DNA from: a virus
DNA length: 30,090 nucleotides
IMG/VR virus record: IMGVR_UViG_3300027917_000130
Location: 1-30,090 of that record
Strand: one strand, 5' to 3'
This document shows, one piece after another, positions 22,253 to 29,465 of the stretch (its first letter is position 1; each line of letters starts with the position of its first letter). A program made the translations under genes and the position numbers. A model generated the notes under the pieces. That model ran no database searches, was not told the origin of the DNA, and saw only the letters and a program-made list of their open reading frames with translations.

Positions 22253-22449
22253 TGGATATAGTAGATAGATTAGACATGTACGAAGCGGAAGCAAAGTCAT
22301 GGGGAGGAGCACTAGCAAAAAAACATCTTCCTAAAAAAGTACATTCGCTTCTTAAAAAGAAATTAGAAAAACTTGAAAAGGAACATGGATATGTTTCTAC
22401 TTCCATGCTTACCAAAAAAGAGCGAGAACAACTGGAGAAAAAGAAATAA
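22252..22449 (+). CDS. Small basic candidate internal protein MDIVDRLDMYE|A
   Basis: A 65-residue protein starting at a TAATG overlap. The tag MDIVDRLDMYEA suggests cleavage after E11 (MYE|A, a variant of the usual site). The mature part is Lys-rich and helical (KKHLPKKVHSLLKKKLEKLE, KEREQLEKKK). Small, basic and probably DNA-associated in the head; this is an inference from composition. It is directly followed by the gp13-like gene with a 1-base overlap. Confidence 0.66.
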   Translation: MDIVDRLDMYEAEAKSWGGALAKKHLPKKVHSLLKKKLEKLEKEHGYVSTSMLTKKEREQLEKKK

Positions 22450-23363
22450 TGGCACTAGACATTAGACAATCTAAGGCTGATTTAGCCGAAAGAATTAAAA
22501 GACGGTTAGGACATCCAGTAGTAAAAGTAGAATTAGATCCTCAACAAATATATGATGCTATTGACTATGCAAGAGACAAGTGGATCAAGTGGGCTGTAGG
22601 TCAAGCTACCGCTGAAACATTTTTTACAGTTGTGCTTTCCGCTGGAAAAGTTTTTTATGATCTTCCATTGGGAGTGACAGAAGTAGTTGACTACTATGAT
22701 AACGGAATTGGTCTTACTGGAGGGATAAACACTTTATTTACTCTGGATAATTTTCTTTATACTAGAGATACTGGAATATACGCTTTTCTATGGAACAGAG
22801 GATATGACTATAGTTTCGTTAGTTACCATTTAGCATTGGATTTTCTGAAAACATTAAAAAGATATACTCCTACAATCTATAACTACAAATATCATCCTTT
22901 TACAAACCAAATAGAAGTACAACCAGCCCCTCCATGTGGAAATGCTTTAGAGATTCCTGTAAGTGGTAGAGAATGTGATGGAACTCTTGTTACCACTACA
23001 ATTGACTCACCAGGTTTTATTCTCTTGAGAACTTTTATGATTGAAGGTAGTCATTATTCTGGAATGGAAACGGAAAACAGAAACGCATCTCCTTGGAGAA
23101 GAAAACAAGACTCCAGACATAGCGGAAATATGAATGAAAACTTCTTTGTTTCAGATTGGATTTTTGACTATGCACTTGCGGAGTCCAAAATAATCTTAGG
23201 TAGAATACGAAGCAAGTTTGCTGGATTTACTTCTATAGGTAATACTGGAATTGACTTAGACGGAGCGGATCTAATATCGGAAGGAACTACCGAAAAAGAA
23301 AGACTGGAGGAGACTTTGAGACTTGAAGAAAACTATGAAGGATATCCCATTTTTTGGGGTTAA
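22449..23363 (+). CDS. 13: Neck/head-completion protein (T4 gp13-like)
   Basis: A 304-residue protein close to T4 gp13 (309). The start KADLAERIKRRLGHPVVKVE and the following DPQQIYDAIDYARDKW match the pattern of gp13 in T4-like phages, which seals the portal after packaging together with gp14. The middle is aromatic-rich (YDYSFVSYHLALDFL), and there is a C-terminal helix. It lacks the cleavage tag, as expected for a neck protein. It stands in the T4 order ahead of gp14 and gp15, with small genes inserted between them. Confidence 0.8.
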   Translation: MALDIRQSKADLAERIKRRLGHPVVKVELDPQQIYDAIDYARDKWIKWAVGQATAETFFTVVLSAGKVFYDLPLGVTEVVDYYDNGIGLTGGINTLFTLDNFLYTRDTGIYAFLWNRGYDYSFVSYHLALDFLKTLKRYTPTIYNYKYHPFTNQIEVQPAPPCGNALEIPVSGRECDGTLVTTTIDSPGFILLRTFMIEGSHYSGMETENRNASPWRRKQDSRHSGNMNENFFVSDWIFDYALAESKIILGRIRSKFAGFTSIGNTGIDLDGADLISEGTTEKERLEETLRLEENYEGYPIFWG

Positions 23364-23372
23364 GGAGGACTA

Positions 23373-23876
23373 ATGAGTTTAGTAGACAAATATCTAGGTG
23401 AAGGTAAAGTAGATATGGGTAGAGCATATGATAAAGGATTAAAAGATTTGAAATATGCCGCTACTCCAGAAGAAGTTAGAAAAATTATTAAAAAGTACAA
23501 AATGAAATTATTCAAATCTTCAAAACAGAAAGCCGTTAGTGGTGGAGAACTTGAGAATTTCATAATTGATTGGGATGGATATAGAATAACACTTGCTGAT
23601 ATAGGAAAAGCGGCTGTTGAAAGACAGAAAAAATACGGAAGACATATAGATAGATTTGGAGTTGCCCATATTTGGAAAAATGAATCAGTTAGTGAAGGTG
23701 GGCCATATCGTGGTATGAGTGTTCATGGTTTAGCTAGTCATATTAAGAAAAAATACGGAAGAACAATTAAATCTAATGATCTTATGAGACTAATGGCAGA
23801 AGAGGGGCTTCATGGTGACGATGACTGGGCTGATATGGAAGACGCTTTAAGAGCCGTTGGTGTTAAGATAAAATAA
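23373..23876 (+). CDS. Candidate internal protein MSLVDKYLGE|G
   Basis: A 167-residue protein with tag MSLVDKYLGEG, LGE|G after E10, and GGAGG upstream. The body has ATPEEVRKIIKKYKMKLF and a later helical segment (MSVHGLASHIKKKYGRTIK, NDLMRLMAEEGLHG) that may be a helix-turn-helix-like unit. The basic and His content suggests nucleic-acid contact, but no family is recognised. It is one of two tagged proteins between the gp13 and gp14 genes. Confidence 0.7.
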   Translation: MSLVDKYLGEGKVDMGRAYDKGLKDLKYAATPEEVRKIIKKYKMKLFKSSKQKAVSGGELENFIIDWDGYRITLADIGKAAVERQKKYGRHIDRFGVAHIWKNESVSEGGPYRGMSVHGLASHIKKKYGRTIKSNDLMRLMAEEGLHGDDDWADMEDALRAVGVKIK

Positions 23877-23890
23877 GGAGAGAATAAATA

Positions 23891-24268
23891 ATGAGAACAT
23901 TCAGAAATTTTATAACAGAAGGATCTGATAAAGACGAAAATATATACAATGAAATTATGGATTTTTTTGCAGACAATCCTAATCCACCAGATGAAGAGGT
24001 ACATGACCTTGCTGAAAAATTAGGCATGGACGCTCACAAGTTTGAAAGATATATCTACTCTGTACTGGGGTCTATATTGGGTACTGGACAAGCAAAGAAG
24101 AAAAAAATAACAGAAAAAGATGTTGACAAGAAAGAATTGGAGATGGGAATAAAAGTAGAAATGGAGCATACAAAAAATAAAGCTATCGCTAAACGTATAG
24201 CATTAGACCATTTAGCGGAGTTGCCAGATTACTACTCAAGATTAAAGAAAATGGAAGGTGAACATTAA
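23891..24268 (+). CDS. Candidate internal protein with DUF5661-like C terminus
   Basis: A 125-residue protein. The tag MRTFRNFITEG (ITE|G after E10) is the one most like T4 IPIII. The C-terminal segment ELEMGIKVEMEHTKNKAIA followed by LDHLAELPDYYSRL resembles DUF5661, a small family of unknown function also seen in other phage and bacterial proteins. The N-terminal part has a short acidic helix and a PNPPDEEVHDLAEKLGM helix pair. Late expression with its neighbours. The mature role is unknown. Confidence 0.72.
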   Translation: MRTFRNFITEGSDKDENIYNEIMDFFADNPNPPDEEVHDLAEKLGMDAHKFERYIYSVLGSILGTGQAKKKKITEKDVDKKELEMGIKVEMEHTKNKAIAKRIALDHLAELPDYYSRLKKMEGEH

Positions 24269-24279
24269 AGGAGGTAAAG

Positions 24280-24666
24280 ATGTCAGAACATAGCAAAATT
24301 TTGGAGAAGTATGAAAAGATGTTTGAGGATGGTAGTGCCTTTAAACCCATTCATATCAATCAACCAGAACCAAGTATAGGTTCAATAACAGGAGCAGTAG
24401 AAGAGAAACCAAATATACCTTTAGGTCAGCAAGTAGTAAAAGAAGAGTTTATGGATGATCCTCATACTGATTACACTCATTTCGATGAGACAATGCAAAG
24501 TAGGATTAATGAGATGAGAAACAAAAATCCACACAATAACAATCCGAATGTTAGTGTGCAAAATAATGGTGATTATAGAAAGCTTGAGAAGAGAATTGAA
24601 ATGCTGGAGCAAGCTTTAACACTAGTCATGGAAACTCAAACAAAGTTAATCAAAGAAGCTAAATGA
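24280..24666 (+). CDS. Hypothetical protein with C-terminal coiled coil, before gp14
   Basis: A 128-residue protein with strong ribosome site (AGGAGGT). The N terminus KILEKYEKMFEDG is helical and faintly like the tags (MFE|D), but this is a weak match. The middle is Pro-, Asn- and Gln-rich and probably disordered (NKNPHNNNPNVSVQNN), and the end is a coiled coil (KLEKRIEMLEQALTLVM). It overlaps the next ATG (ATGA). The layout suggests a small oligomeric assembly factor. Not recognised. Confidence 0.62.
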   Translation: MSEHSKILEKYEKMFEDGSAFKPIHINQPEPSIGSITGAVEEKPNIPLGQQVVKEEFMDDPHTDYTHFDETMQSRINEMRNKNPHNNNPNVSVQNNGDYRKLEKRIEMLEQALTLVMETQTKLIKEAK

Positions 24667-25379
24667 AATCACACAAATTAACAAAGCCAAAATGGGATTT
24701 ACACCATTTACAGAATAACGTAGAACATGATCTATTTGAATCCGTAATCGTAGAGTTTACGGATATATCAGGAATAGAGTGTTTGTACTATATCAGAGAT
24801 CAGCAAGTTAAAAAAGATTACTTCTATGGTGAATCAGATAGAACAAGATATCTGGAACCAAAGTTAACACGTTTGATATATGAGCCTACGGAGGAACCTT
24901 CTCTAACTACTGGATTTGGTATATACTCAGAAGAGGTAATTTCATTTGCTTCAATTCCGAAACTGACATTGACTAGAGATGTTAGTGCTGGATATCATCC
25001 GAAGCCTGGAGATGCAATCATAACGCTATGGAATGACAGAGCCTATGAAATAGCAGACGTTGGAGAAGAAGAAAAGATTTTCCAATTGAAGAAAATGATT
25101 TGGGGATTTGTTCTAAGACCTTACCGCTTTAGCGAAGAATCAGAATCAGCGGAAAGAATTGCAAGGTTCAATAGAGAACCAAGTCCTCCGTTGGATACTG
25201 ACAGAGATAAAGTCGATGGTGTGGACGATGACGATCCTACAATTCCTGTAAGAGAAACAGGAACATTGACTACTCCGTTAACTGCATACGGAGATAATAA
25301 ACCGCTTGAAGAAGAAAGCGATGAAATTTTTGATTATGATAAGGACATAGATATTGACTCAACAATATATGGATTTTAA
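24663..25379 (+). CDS. 14: Neck protein (T4 gp14-like)
   Basis: A 238-residue protein, near T4 gp14 (256). Pattern features are an N-terminal segment with YYIRDQQVKKDYFYGE (about 41-56), a beta-rich central part (ISFASIPKLTLT, HPKPGDAIITLWNDRAYEI) and a short segment of predicted turn (WGFVLRPYRFSEE) preceding an acidic, disordered tail. These fit the gp14 neck proteins. It starts at an ATGA overlap. It carries no cleavage tag. The assignment is from pattern and gene order. Confidence 0.72.
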   Translation: MKSHKLTKPKWDLHHLQNNVEHDLFESVIVEFTDISGIECLYYIRDQQVKKDYFYGESDRTRYLEPKLTRLIYEPTEEPSLTTGFGIYSEEVISFASIPKLTLTRDVSAGYHPKPGDAIITLWNDRAYEIADVGEEEKIFQLKKMIWGFVLRPYRFSEESESAERIARFNREPSPPLDTDRDKVDGVDDDDPTIPVRETGTLTTPLTAYGDNKPLEEESDEIFDYDKDIDIDSTIYGF

Positions 25380-25390
25380 GGAGAAGTAAT

Positions 25391-26080
25391 ATGAGATTCA
25401 AACATTATTTAACAGAAGGTGGGAAATACAATCTTAATGTGGCTAAAGTGCCGCTGGATAAGGCAAGAGCCTATGCAGAGAAAATATTTGGAAGCAAAGA
25501 AGCACTAGACAAAGCTATTCCAAAATTTGATACTAACTATCAAAGACTTCAAGACTTGTACAAGAAAGAAGCTCTGAATATTCCAAGGATAAAGATGCCT
25601 GTCATCGAACCAGAGGACATGAAGAAGTTCGATGAGAGATTGAAGAAAGGACAAATTGATATCTTCAAACCTTTCGCATTAAGTAAAGCAGAATATGAGA
25701 AGGTTGCTAAAAAAGAAGGAGAGACTTGGATTCAGTTAGGACAAAAAGATGGTAATCCAGATGACGATAAGATTCTTGCTAAATGGACATCCTTACCAGG
25801 TAGTCAATTGAAACCGTTGCAGGGTCAGTTATGGCTGGAGAAGTTAGTCGGCAACATTAATAAATGGGGAGCACCTAAAGCTGGTTCTCCTGTTTTGAAG
25901 ACTACTATCATCGTATCTAAAGAAGGATATATTTTAGACGGTCATCATAGACATGGACAAGTAATGCTTGCAGATCCAAGCTTGAAGATGCAAGCTCTAC
26001 ATATACCACTAGACATTAAGACATTGCTTAAAATGGGAAGAGCCTACGGAGATGCAATTGGCAACAAACCGAAAGCATAA
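25391..26080 (+). CDS. Candidate internal protein with ParB/sulfiredoxin-like motif
   Basis: A 229-residue protein with tag MRFKHYLTE|G (LTE|G after E9). Near residues 178-190 is the segment KEGYILDGHHRHGQ, the GHHR box of ParB/sulfiredoxin-fold proteins, which bind nucleotides or cut or bind DNA. The preceding conserved part (LWLEKLVGNINKWG, LKTTIIVSK) fits the small alpha/beta domain. The rest is helical and basic. If cleaved and injected, it could act on host DNA or nucleotide-dependent proteins; this is inference. It may overlap the start of a small gene at 26052. Confidence 0.72.
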   Translation: MRFKHYLTEGGKYNLNVAKVPLDKARAYAEKIFGSKEALDKAIPKFDTNYQRLQDLYKKEALNIPRIKMPVIEPEDMKKFDERLKKGQIDIFKPFALSKAEYEKVAKKEGETWIQLGQKDGNPDDDKILAKWTSLPGSQLKPLQGQLWLEKLVGNINKWGAPKAGSPVLKTTIIVSKEGYILDGHHRHGQVMLADPSLKMQALHIPLDIKTLLKMGRAYGDAIGNKPKA

Positions 26081-26171
26081 AGGATTTAATCATTATTGCG
26101 CTAAACATGAGATTTGGTATCATACTTCTAAGCACAAGAGTTGTCCTAAATGTAAGAAGGAGAAGAAGTAA
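26052..26171 (+). CDS. Microprotein with zinc-ribbon-like Cys/His pattern, 39 aa
   Basis: An overlapping frame, missed by length cut-offs, starts at ATG 26052 inside the previous gene's last codons and ends TAA at 26169-26171, right against the next ATG. It encodes HYCAKHEIWYH and CPKCKKEKK, so the Cys-x2-His and Cys-x2-Cys pairs are about 13 residues apart, a plausible zinc knuckle with basic flanks. CGGAG is adjacent to the start. It fills the 91-base gap exactly. It could be fortuitous, but the spacing and the filled gap favour a real gene. Confidence 0.5.
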   Translation: MQLATNRKHKGFNHYCAKHEIWYHTSKHKSCPKCKKEKK

Positions 26172-27002
26172 ATGAAATTCTTAAAATACCTGAAAGAAGG
26201 TGCAGGAAGATTTGAGTATATGTCTAAAAGAGATCAAGAGCAACACCGTTCTCTTGAAAGCCTAGTCAAAAGCAATAATGGTATATTCAAAAGTACTAAA
26301 CAAAAATGGTTCTTGACTAAAGGATGGGAATACAACGATAAGGTAGGTGGAGGAAAAGATCCCACATTCAGGAATTCTTCCGATGTAAAAAAACTTAGAG
26401 GAATTAGCGGTGTCAAAGATGGAGAATATGTAGTAGGCATTAATGCCGTAATGATATTTGGTAAAAAAGGTGCTGGACAAGGCACTAGACGTTTAGAATG
26501 GGTATACATAGTTGATGACGTAGGTGTAAGAGAGAAGTATAAATTAGGATTTGAATACTATAAAGGTGGGGGATCTGGACTTGATCTTAGCAAGACAAAA
26601 AGAGAATGGAAGCGTGACGAAAAAGATCCTAGAATACAAGACTTCCAAGAAGATGTCGCTCAAGAAAAAGTAGGAAAACTAAAAAAGAAACTTCTAAATA
26701 AACAAGCTCTCAAAAAGAGTGGATATATCGGTGTTATTGGTGAAAGAGTAAAAGGATTGGAAGTAGAAGTCATTCGTAAACATTCATTTGAAACCAGATT
26801 TGGCTGGAGTTCCATTACTGTAATGAAAGACAATGAAGGTAATATGATTCAACATTTTGGAACCAATAGACTTTCAAAAGGAGACAAGAAGAAAATTGAT
26901 TTTACAGTCAAAGACCATGAAGTAGCAGAAATAAATAAATGGAATGAAGTTCCTTATAAATTTACATCAGTACAAAGAATAGCGATATCAAAAGAAAAAT
27001 GA
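26172..27002 (+). CDS. Candidate internal protein MKFLKYLKE|G, 276 aa
   Basis: The largest tagged protein. MKFLKYLKEG gives LKE|G after E9. It has a basic helical first part and, at about residues 200-276, a segment (YIGVIGERVKGLEVEVIRK, WSSITVMKDNEGNMIQHFG, KIDFTVKDHEVAE) that reads like an OB-like or small beta-barrel domain found in other phage proteins. No catalytic motif is obvious. It starts directly at the stop of the microprotein and overlaps the next gene (ATGA). Confidence 0.72.
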   Translation: MKFLKYLKEGAGRFEYMSKRDQEQHRSLESLVKSNNGIFKSTKQKWFLTKGWEYNDKVGGGKDPTFRNSSDVKKLRGISGVKDGEYVVGINAVMIFGKKGAGQGTRRLEWVYIVDDVGVREKYKLGFEYYKGGGSGLDLSKTKREWKRDEKDPRIQDFQEDVAQEKVGKLKKKLLNKQALKKSGYIGVIGERVKGLEVEVIRKHSFETRFGWSSITVMKDNEGNMIQHFGTNRLSKGDKKKIDFTVKDHEVAEINKWNEVPYKFTSVQRIAISKEK

Positions 27003-27616
27003 GATTCAGACAATACCTAAATGAGTTATTTGATCAACCAGTAGATGTCAAGGTTATAGAAGATAAATGGAATAAATTCAAAGCAAGCTTTGAAGTAGCC
27101 AATGACACTTATATAGTTTCTGCTAGAAGAGTAGGTATGAAGCTACTGGCAGATAAGACTCTGACAAATAAGGAATTAAAAAAGTTTACTGGTAAAGATA
27201 GAAACGACATATCTCAAGAGACAAAAAGGATTAAGAAGGATAGAGAAGAAGGTAAACAAAGAATACCTCTAAATTTTGCATGGTATACAATAGAACAATT
27301 TTTTGGAAACCATGATATTTGGGTTATAAGTTTTGTAAGTAAAAAATTCGGAGACAAGATTTTAGATATCAGAACGAAGAAGGAAGTTTTTACTATATAC
27401 TCTGGTGTGAAAAAAGGAGTAGAAGAGTTTATTAGAAAAAATAAATTTCCCTCATTCATAATCATAGAAGCCAAAGATCCAAAAAGACTTGCTATATATA
27501 AGCGATTCGTGGATGAGATAGTAAAGCGTGGTGGATATAAAATAATAGGTGGGCAAAGAGAAATAGACTACGGAGAAGGAATAAAAACCAAAGGATGGAT
27601 TCTATTTAAAGGATAG
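26999..27616 (+). CDS. Candidate internal protein MRFRQYLNE|L
   Basis: A 205-residue protein overlapping the previous stop by ATGA. The tag MRFRQYLNE ends in the expected way but is followed by Leu rather than Ala or Gly, so cleavage is less certain. The C-terminal region (IIIEAKDPKRLAIYKRFVDE, RGGYKIIGGQREIDYG) resembles a small alpha/beta domain seen in some phage proteins, possibly GNAT-like, but no cofactor site is clear. Basic, helical N-terminal half. Function unknown. Confidence 0.68.
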   Translation: MRFRQYLNELFDQPVDVKVIEDKWNKFKASFEVANDTYIVSARRVGMKLLADKTLTNKELKKFTGKDRNDISQETKRIKKDREEGKQRIPLNFAWYTIEQFFGNHDIWVISFVSKKFGDKILDIRTKKEVFTIYSGVKKGVEEFIRKNKFPSFIIIEAKDPKRLAIYKRFVDEIVKRGGYKIIGGQREIDYGEGIKTKGWILFKG

Positions 27617-27625
27617 GAGAGTAAA

Positions 27626-28018
27626 ATGAAAAAATTTCAAAACTATATAACAGAAGCACTAAAAGGTGGGTTGTTTGACGAATATTCAAAACTTCATAGA
27701 AGTCTTATGAATACAATGGAAAATGCTTTTATGAGAGCATTTGGAAAAAAAGGTGGATTCAAAATAACATGGAGAGATGATAAATTAGCATCTGGTTATG
27801 CGTTTTCTATGGAAGGTGTAAACAGAAGCGATTTATCTACAGAGCTTATGGTAATTTTTACTGTAACGAAATGGACTCCATCTATATTTAGAATGATCAT
27901 AACTATAAAATCAGTAGACATGCATACTAGTAATGATGTTATAAATAAAGAGTATAAGTTTGCTGATTATGATCCAGCGGCTTTTGCTAAAATCACAGCA
28001 CAAATGTTAGGATGGTAA
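27626..28018 (+). CDS. Candidate internal protein MKKFQNYITE|A
   Basis: A 130-residue protein with tag MKKFQNYITEA (ITE|A after E10), closely parallel to T4 IPIII MKTYQEFIAEA. The body has a helical region (HRSLMNTMENAFMRAFGKK) and then beta strands (GFKITWRDDKLASGYAFSM, LMVIFTVTKW, FRMIITIKSVDM), a compact alpha/beta fold. GGAG precedes the start, and the gene ends 1 base before the gp15-like gene. Function unknown. Confidence 0.72.
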   Translation: MKKFQNYITEALKGGLFDEYSKLHRSLMNTMENAFMRAFGKKGGFKITWRDDKLASGYAFSMEGVNRSDLSTELMVIFTVTKWTPSIFRMIITIKSVDMHTSNDVINKEYKFADYDPAAFAKITAQMLGW

Positions 28019-28019
28019 A

Positions 28020-28787
28020 ATGAAGAATTATTTCTTTTTTCATGTGTTTAGAAAAACGCTAATACAATTTTTAGATGCCTTTAATGACATCAAGATTGCT
28101 AGGTATACTCCAGACGGAAAATCAATTGAGAAATATGTTGAAGTTCCTATAAAGCTATCAGTCAAGGAGAAGGTTTACTACTGGTTAAACACCAGAAAAG
28201 ATGACATAACTCTACCTATGATAACTGCATGGGTATCTTCTATTGACTGGGCTTCCGAAAGACAGGTAAACGATAAATTTGAAATATGCAAAGGAGCCAA
28301 TACAGAAACAGGAGAGTTCCTAAAATATCTACATCCAATTCCATATAATCTAACTGTTACCATGAATATATGGACTTTACATATGGTAGATATTGATCAG
28401 ATCATGGAGCAGATATTACCTTTTTTTGCTCCTCATATTTTCATAAGAGTAGGACTAGAAGAAGTAGGTATTGAATTCGATGTTAAAGTAATTTTCAGAA
28501 GTGCTACTCCAGAAGTAAGTCACGAAATGCCAGATGAAGAGTATAGAGTAATTAACTATACTCTGGATTTTGAAGTACAAACATGGTTCTTTAAACCACT
28601 ACAATCAACCAAGCTTATCCAGAAGATTTTTGCTAGTATGTTTACCGATCCAGATGCTTTCTGTCAGTACGTTGGTGATACGGATTCCACGTTCACATCA
28701 GGAGCTTCGGGAGGAACCATCATAGATCTCAGAGGTAAGATAGAAGACGGAGATTTGATTGTTAAATACAATCTCTTTGAACCATGA
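28020..28787 (+). CDS. 15: Tail terminator (T4 gp15-like)
   Basis: The ring that caps the tail tube and sheath and joins it to the neck. At 255 residues it is close to T4 gp15 (272). Matches in pattern include FRKTLIQFLDAFNDIKIAR (10-28) with RRYATLMGDLFSNIQIKR in T4, VEVPIKLSVKEK (about 41-52), YNLTVTMNIWTL (about 108-119), MEQILPFFAPH (about 128-138) and INYTLDFEVQTWFF (about 179-192). It is the last neck/tail-joining gene before the tail tube. No tag. Confidence 0.88.
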   Translation: MKNYFFFHVFRKTLIQFLDAFNDIKIARYTPDGKSIEKYVEVPIKLSVKEKVYYWLNTRKDDITLPMITAWVSSIDWASERQVNDKFEICKGANTETGEFLKYLHPIPYNLTVTMNIWTLHMVDIDQIMEQILPFFAPHIFIRVGLEEVGIEFDVKVIFRSATPEVSHEMPDEEYRVINYTLDFEVQTWFFKPLQSTKLIQKIFASMFTDPDAFCQYVGDTDSTFTSGASGGTIIDLRGKIEDGDLIVKYNLFEP

Positions 28788-28799
28788 CAGAGCGCAGAA

Positions 28800-28817
28800 C
28801 CTCTCTAGGTAGAGAGG
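28800..28817 (+). promoter_or_regulatory. Perfect hairpin before the tagged gene at 28834
   Basis: CCTCTCT (28800-28806) and AGAGAGG (28811-28817) form a perfect 7-base stem with an AGGT loop, 17 bases before the ATG, followed closely by AAGGAGGAG. It has no U-tract, so it is not a normal terminator; it may be an mRNA stability or processing element. Confidence 0.5.
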
Positions 28818-28833
28818 AATAAGGAGGAGTAAA

Positions 28834-29082
28834 ATGAAAAATATAGATAAATATTTGGGTGAAGCCACTCCGCTAGGCTGGAAAAAAGGACTAGATGCTG
28901 TAGCTGGTAAAGGACTAAAACGGTTACAATATCTTTTAGATGAAAAAGTATGGAAGTATGAATTTATAAAACCTCTATTAAATGAAGCTATGAGAGATAA
29001 AAAGATACATAAATTATCAGAAGATTTGTATAAAAGATTATACGAAATAGCTAAAGAATTAGATGAGATTAATCTACCGTAG
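28834..29082 (+). CDS. Candidate internal protein MKNIDKYLGE|A
   Basis: An 82-residue protein, tag MKNIDKYLGEA (LGE|A after E10). The DNA from the ribosome site to the tag (GGAGGAGTAAAATG, then ATAGATAAATATTTGGGTGA) is nearly the same as at 29093, showing a recent duplication of the 5' end. The body (GKGLKRLQYLLDEK, DKKIHKLSEDLYKRLYEIA) is helical and basic. Function unknown. Confidence 0.72.
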   Translation: MKNIDKYLGEATPLGWKKGLDAVAGKGLKRLQYLLDEKVWKYEFIKPLLNEAMRDKKIHKLSEDLYKRLYEIAKELDEINLP

Positions 29083-29092
29083 GAGGAGTAAA

Positions 29093-29455
29093 ATGGATTT
29101 AATAGATAAATATTTGGGTGAAGCAATGACCAAAGACCAATATAAAGAAATGCTTATGAATACCCAAGAAGTAGCTCAAAAAGCAGAAAAAGACTATAAA
29201 AGATTTGTATCTCTAATGAAGAAGAAAAATATAATGGATTATGCTACAGAGATACAAAGACTAGTAAAGGGATTCCAAGCAATTACATATGGAACCATTT
29301 TTGACTATCCATTGCGGCAAGGTGGATTTGGTGACTATTTAGCAAGTGTGTCATCAGCTTCAATGGCGGCTAAAGAAATAAAGGACATGCAGACAAGAAT
29401 AGCAAATTTTGAGAAATGGAGAAAAACCAGTCCTACTCAAAGAAAAATGTTCTAA
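29093..29455 (+). CDS. Candidate internal protein MDLIDKYLGE|A
   Basis: A 120-residue protein. I chose the ATG at 29093 because GGAGGAG precedes it and it gives the shared tag MDLIDKYLGEA; the longer frame at 29063 begins inside the previous gene. The body is helical (QYKEMLMNTQEVAQKAEKDY, ATEIQRLVKGFQAI) with a glycine-rich middle (RQGGFGDYLASVSSASMAA). Mature part about 110 residues, unknown function. It lies directly before the tail tube gene. Confidence 0.72.
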   Translation: MDLIDKYLGEAMTKDQYKEMLMNTQEVAQKAEKDYKRFVSLMKKKNIMDYATEIQRLVKGFQAITYGTIFDYPLRQGGFGDYLASVSSASMAAKEIKDMQTRIANFEKWRKTSPTQRKMF

Positions 29456-29465
29456 GGAGTAATAA

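Noticed and set aside
24280-24666. Seventeenth member of the tagged protein family
   Set aside because: Only a faint match (KMFE|D): the residue after E is acidic, and the start is longer than in the others.
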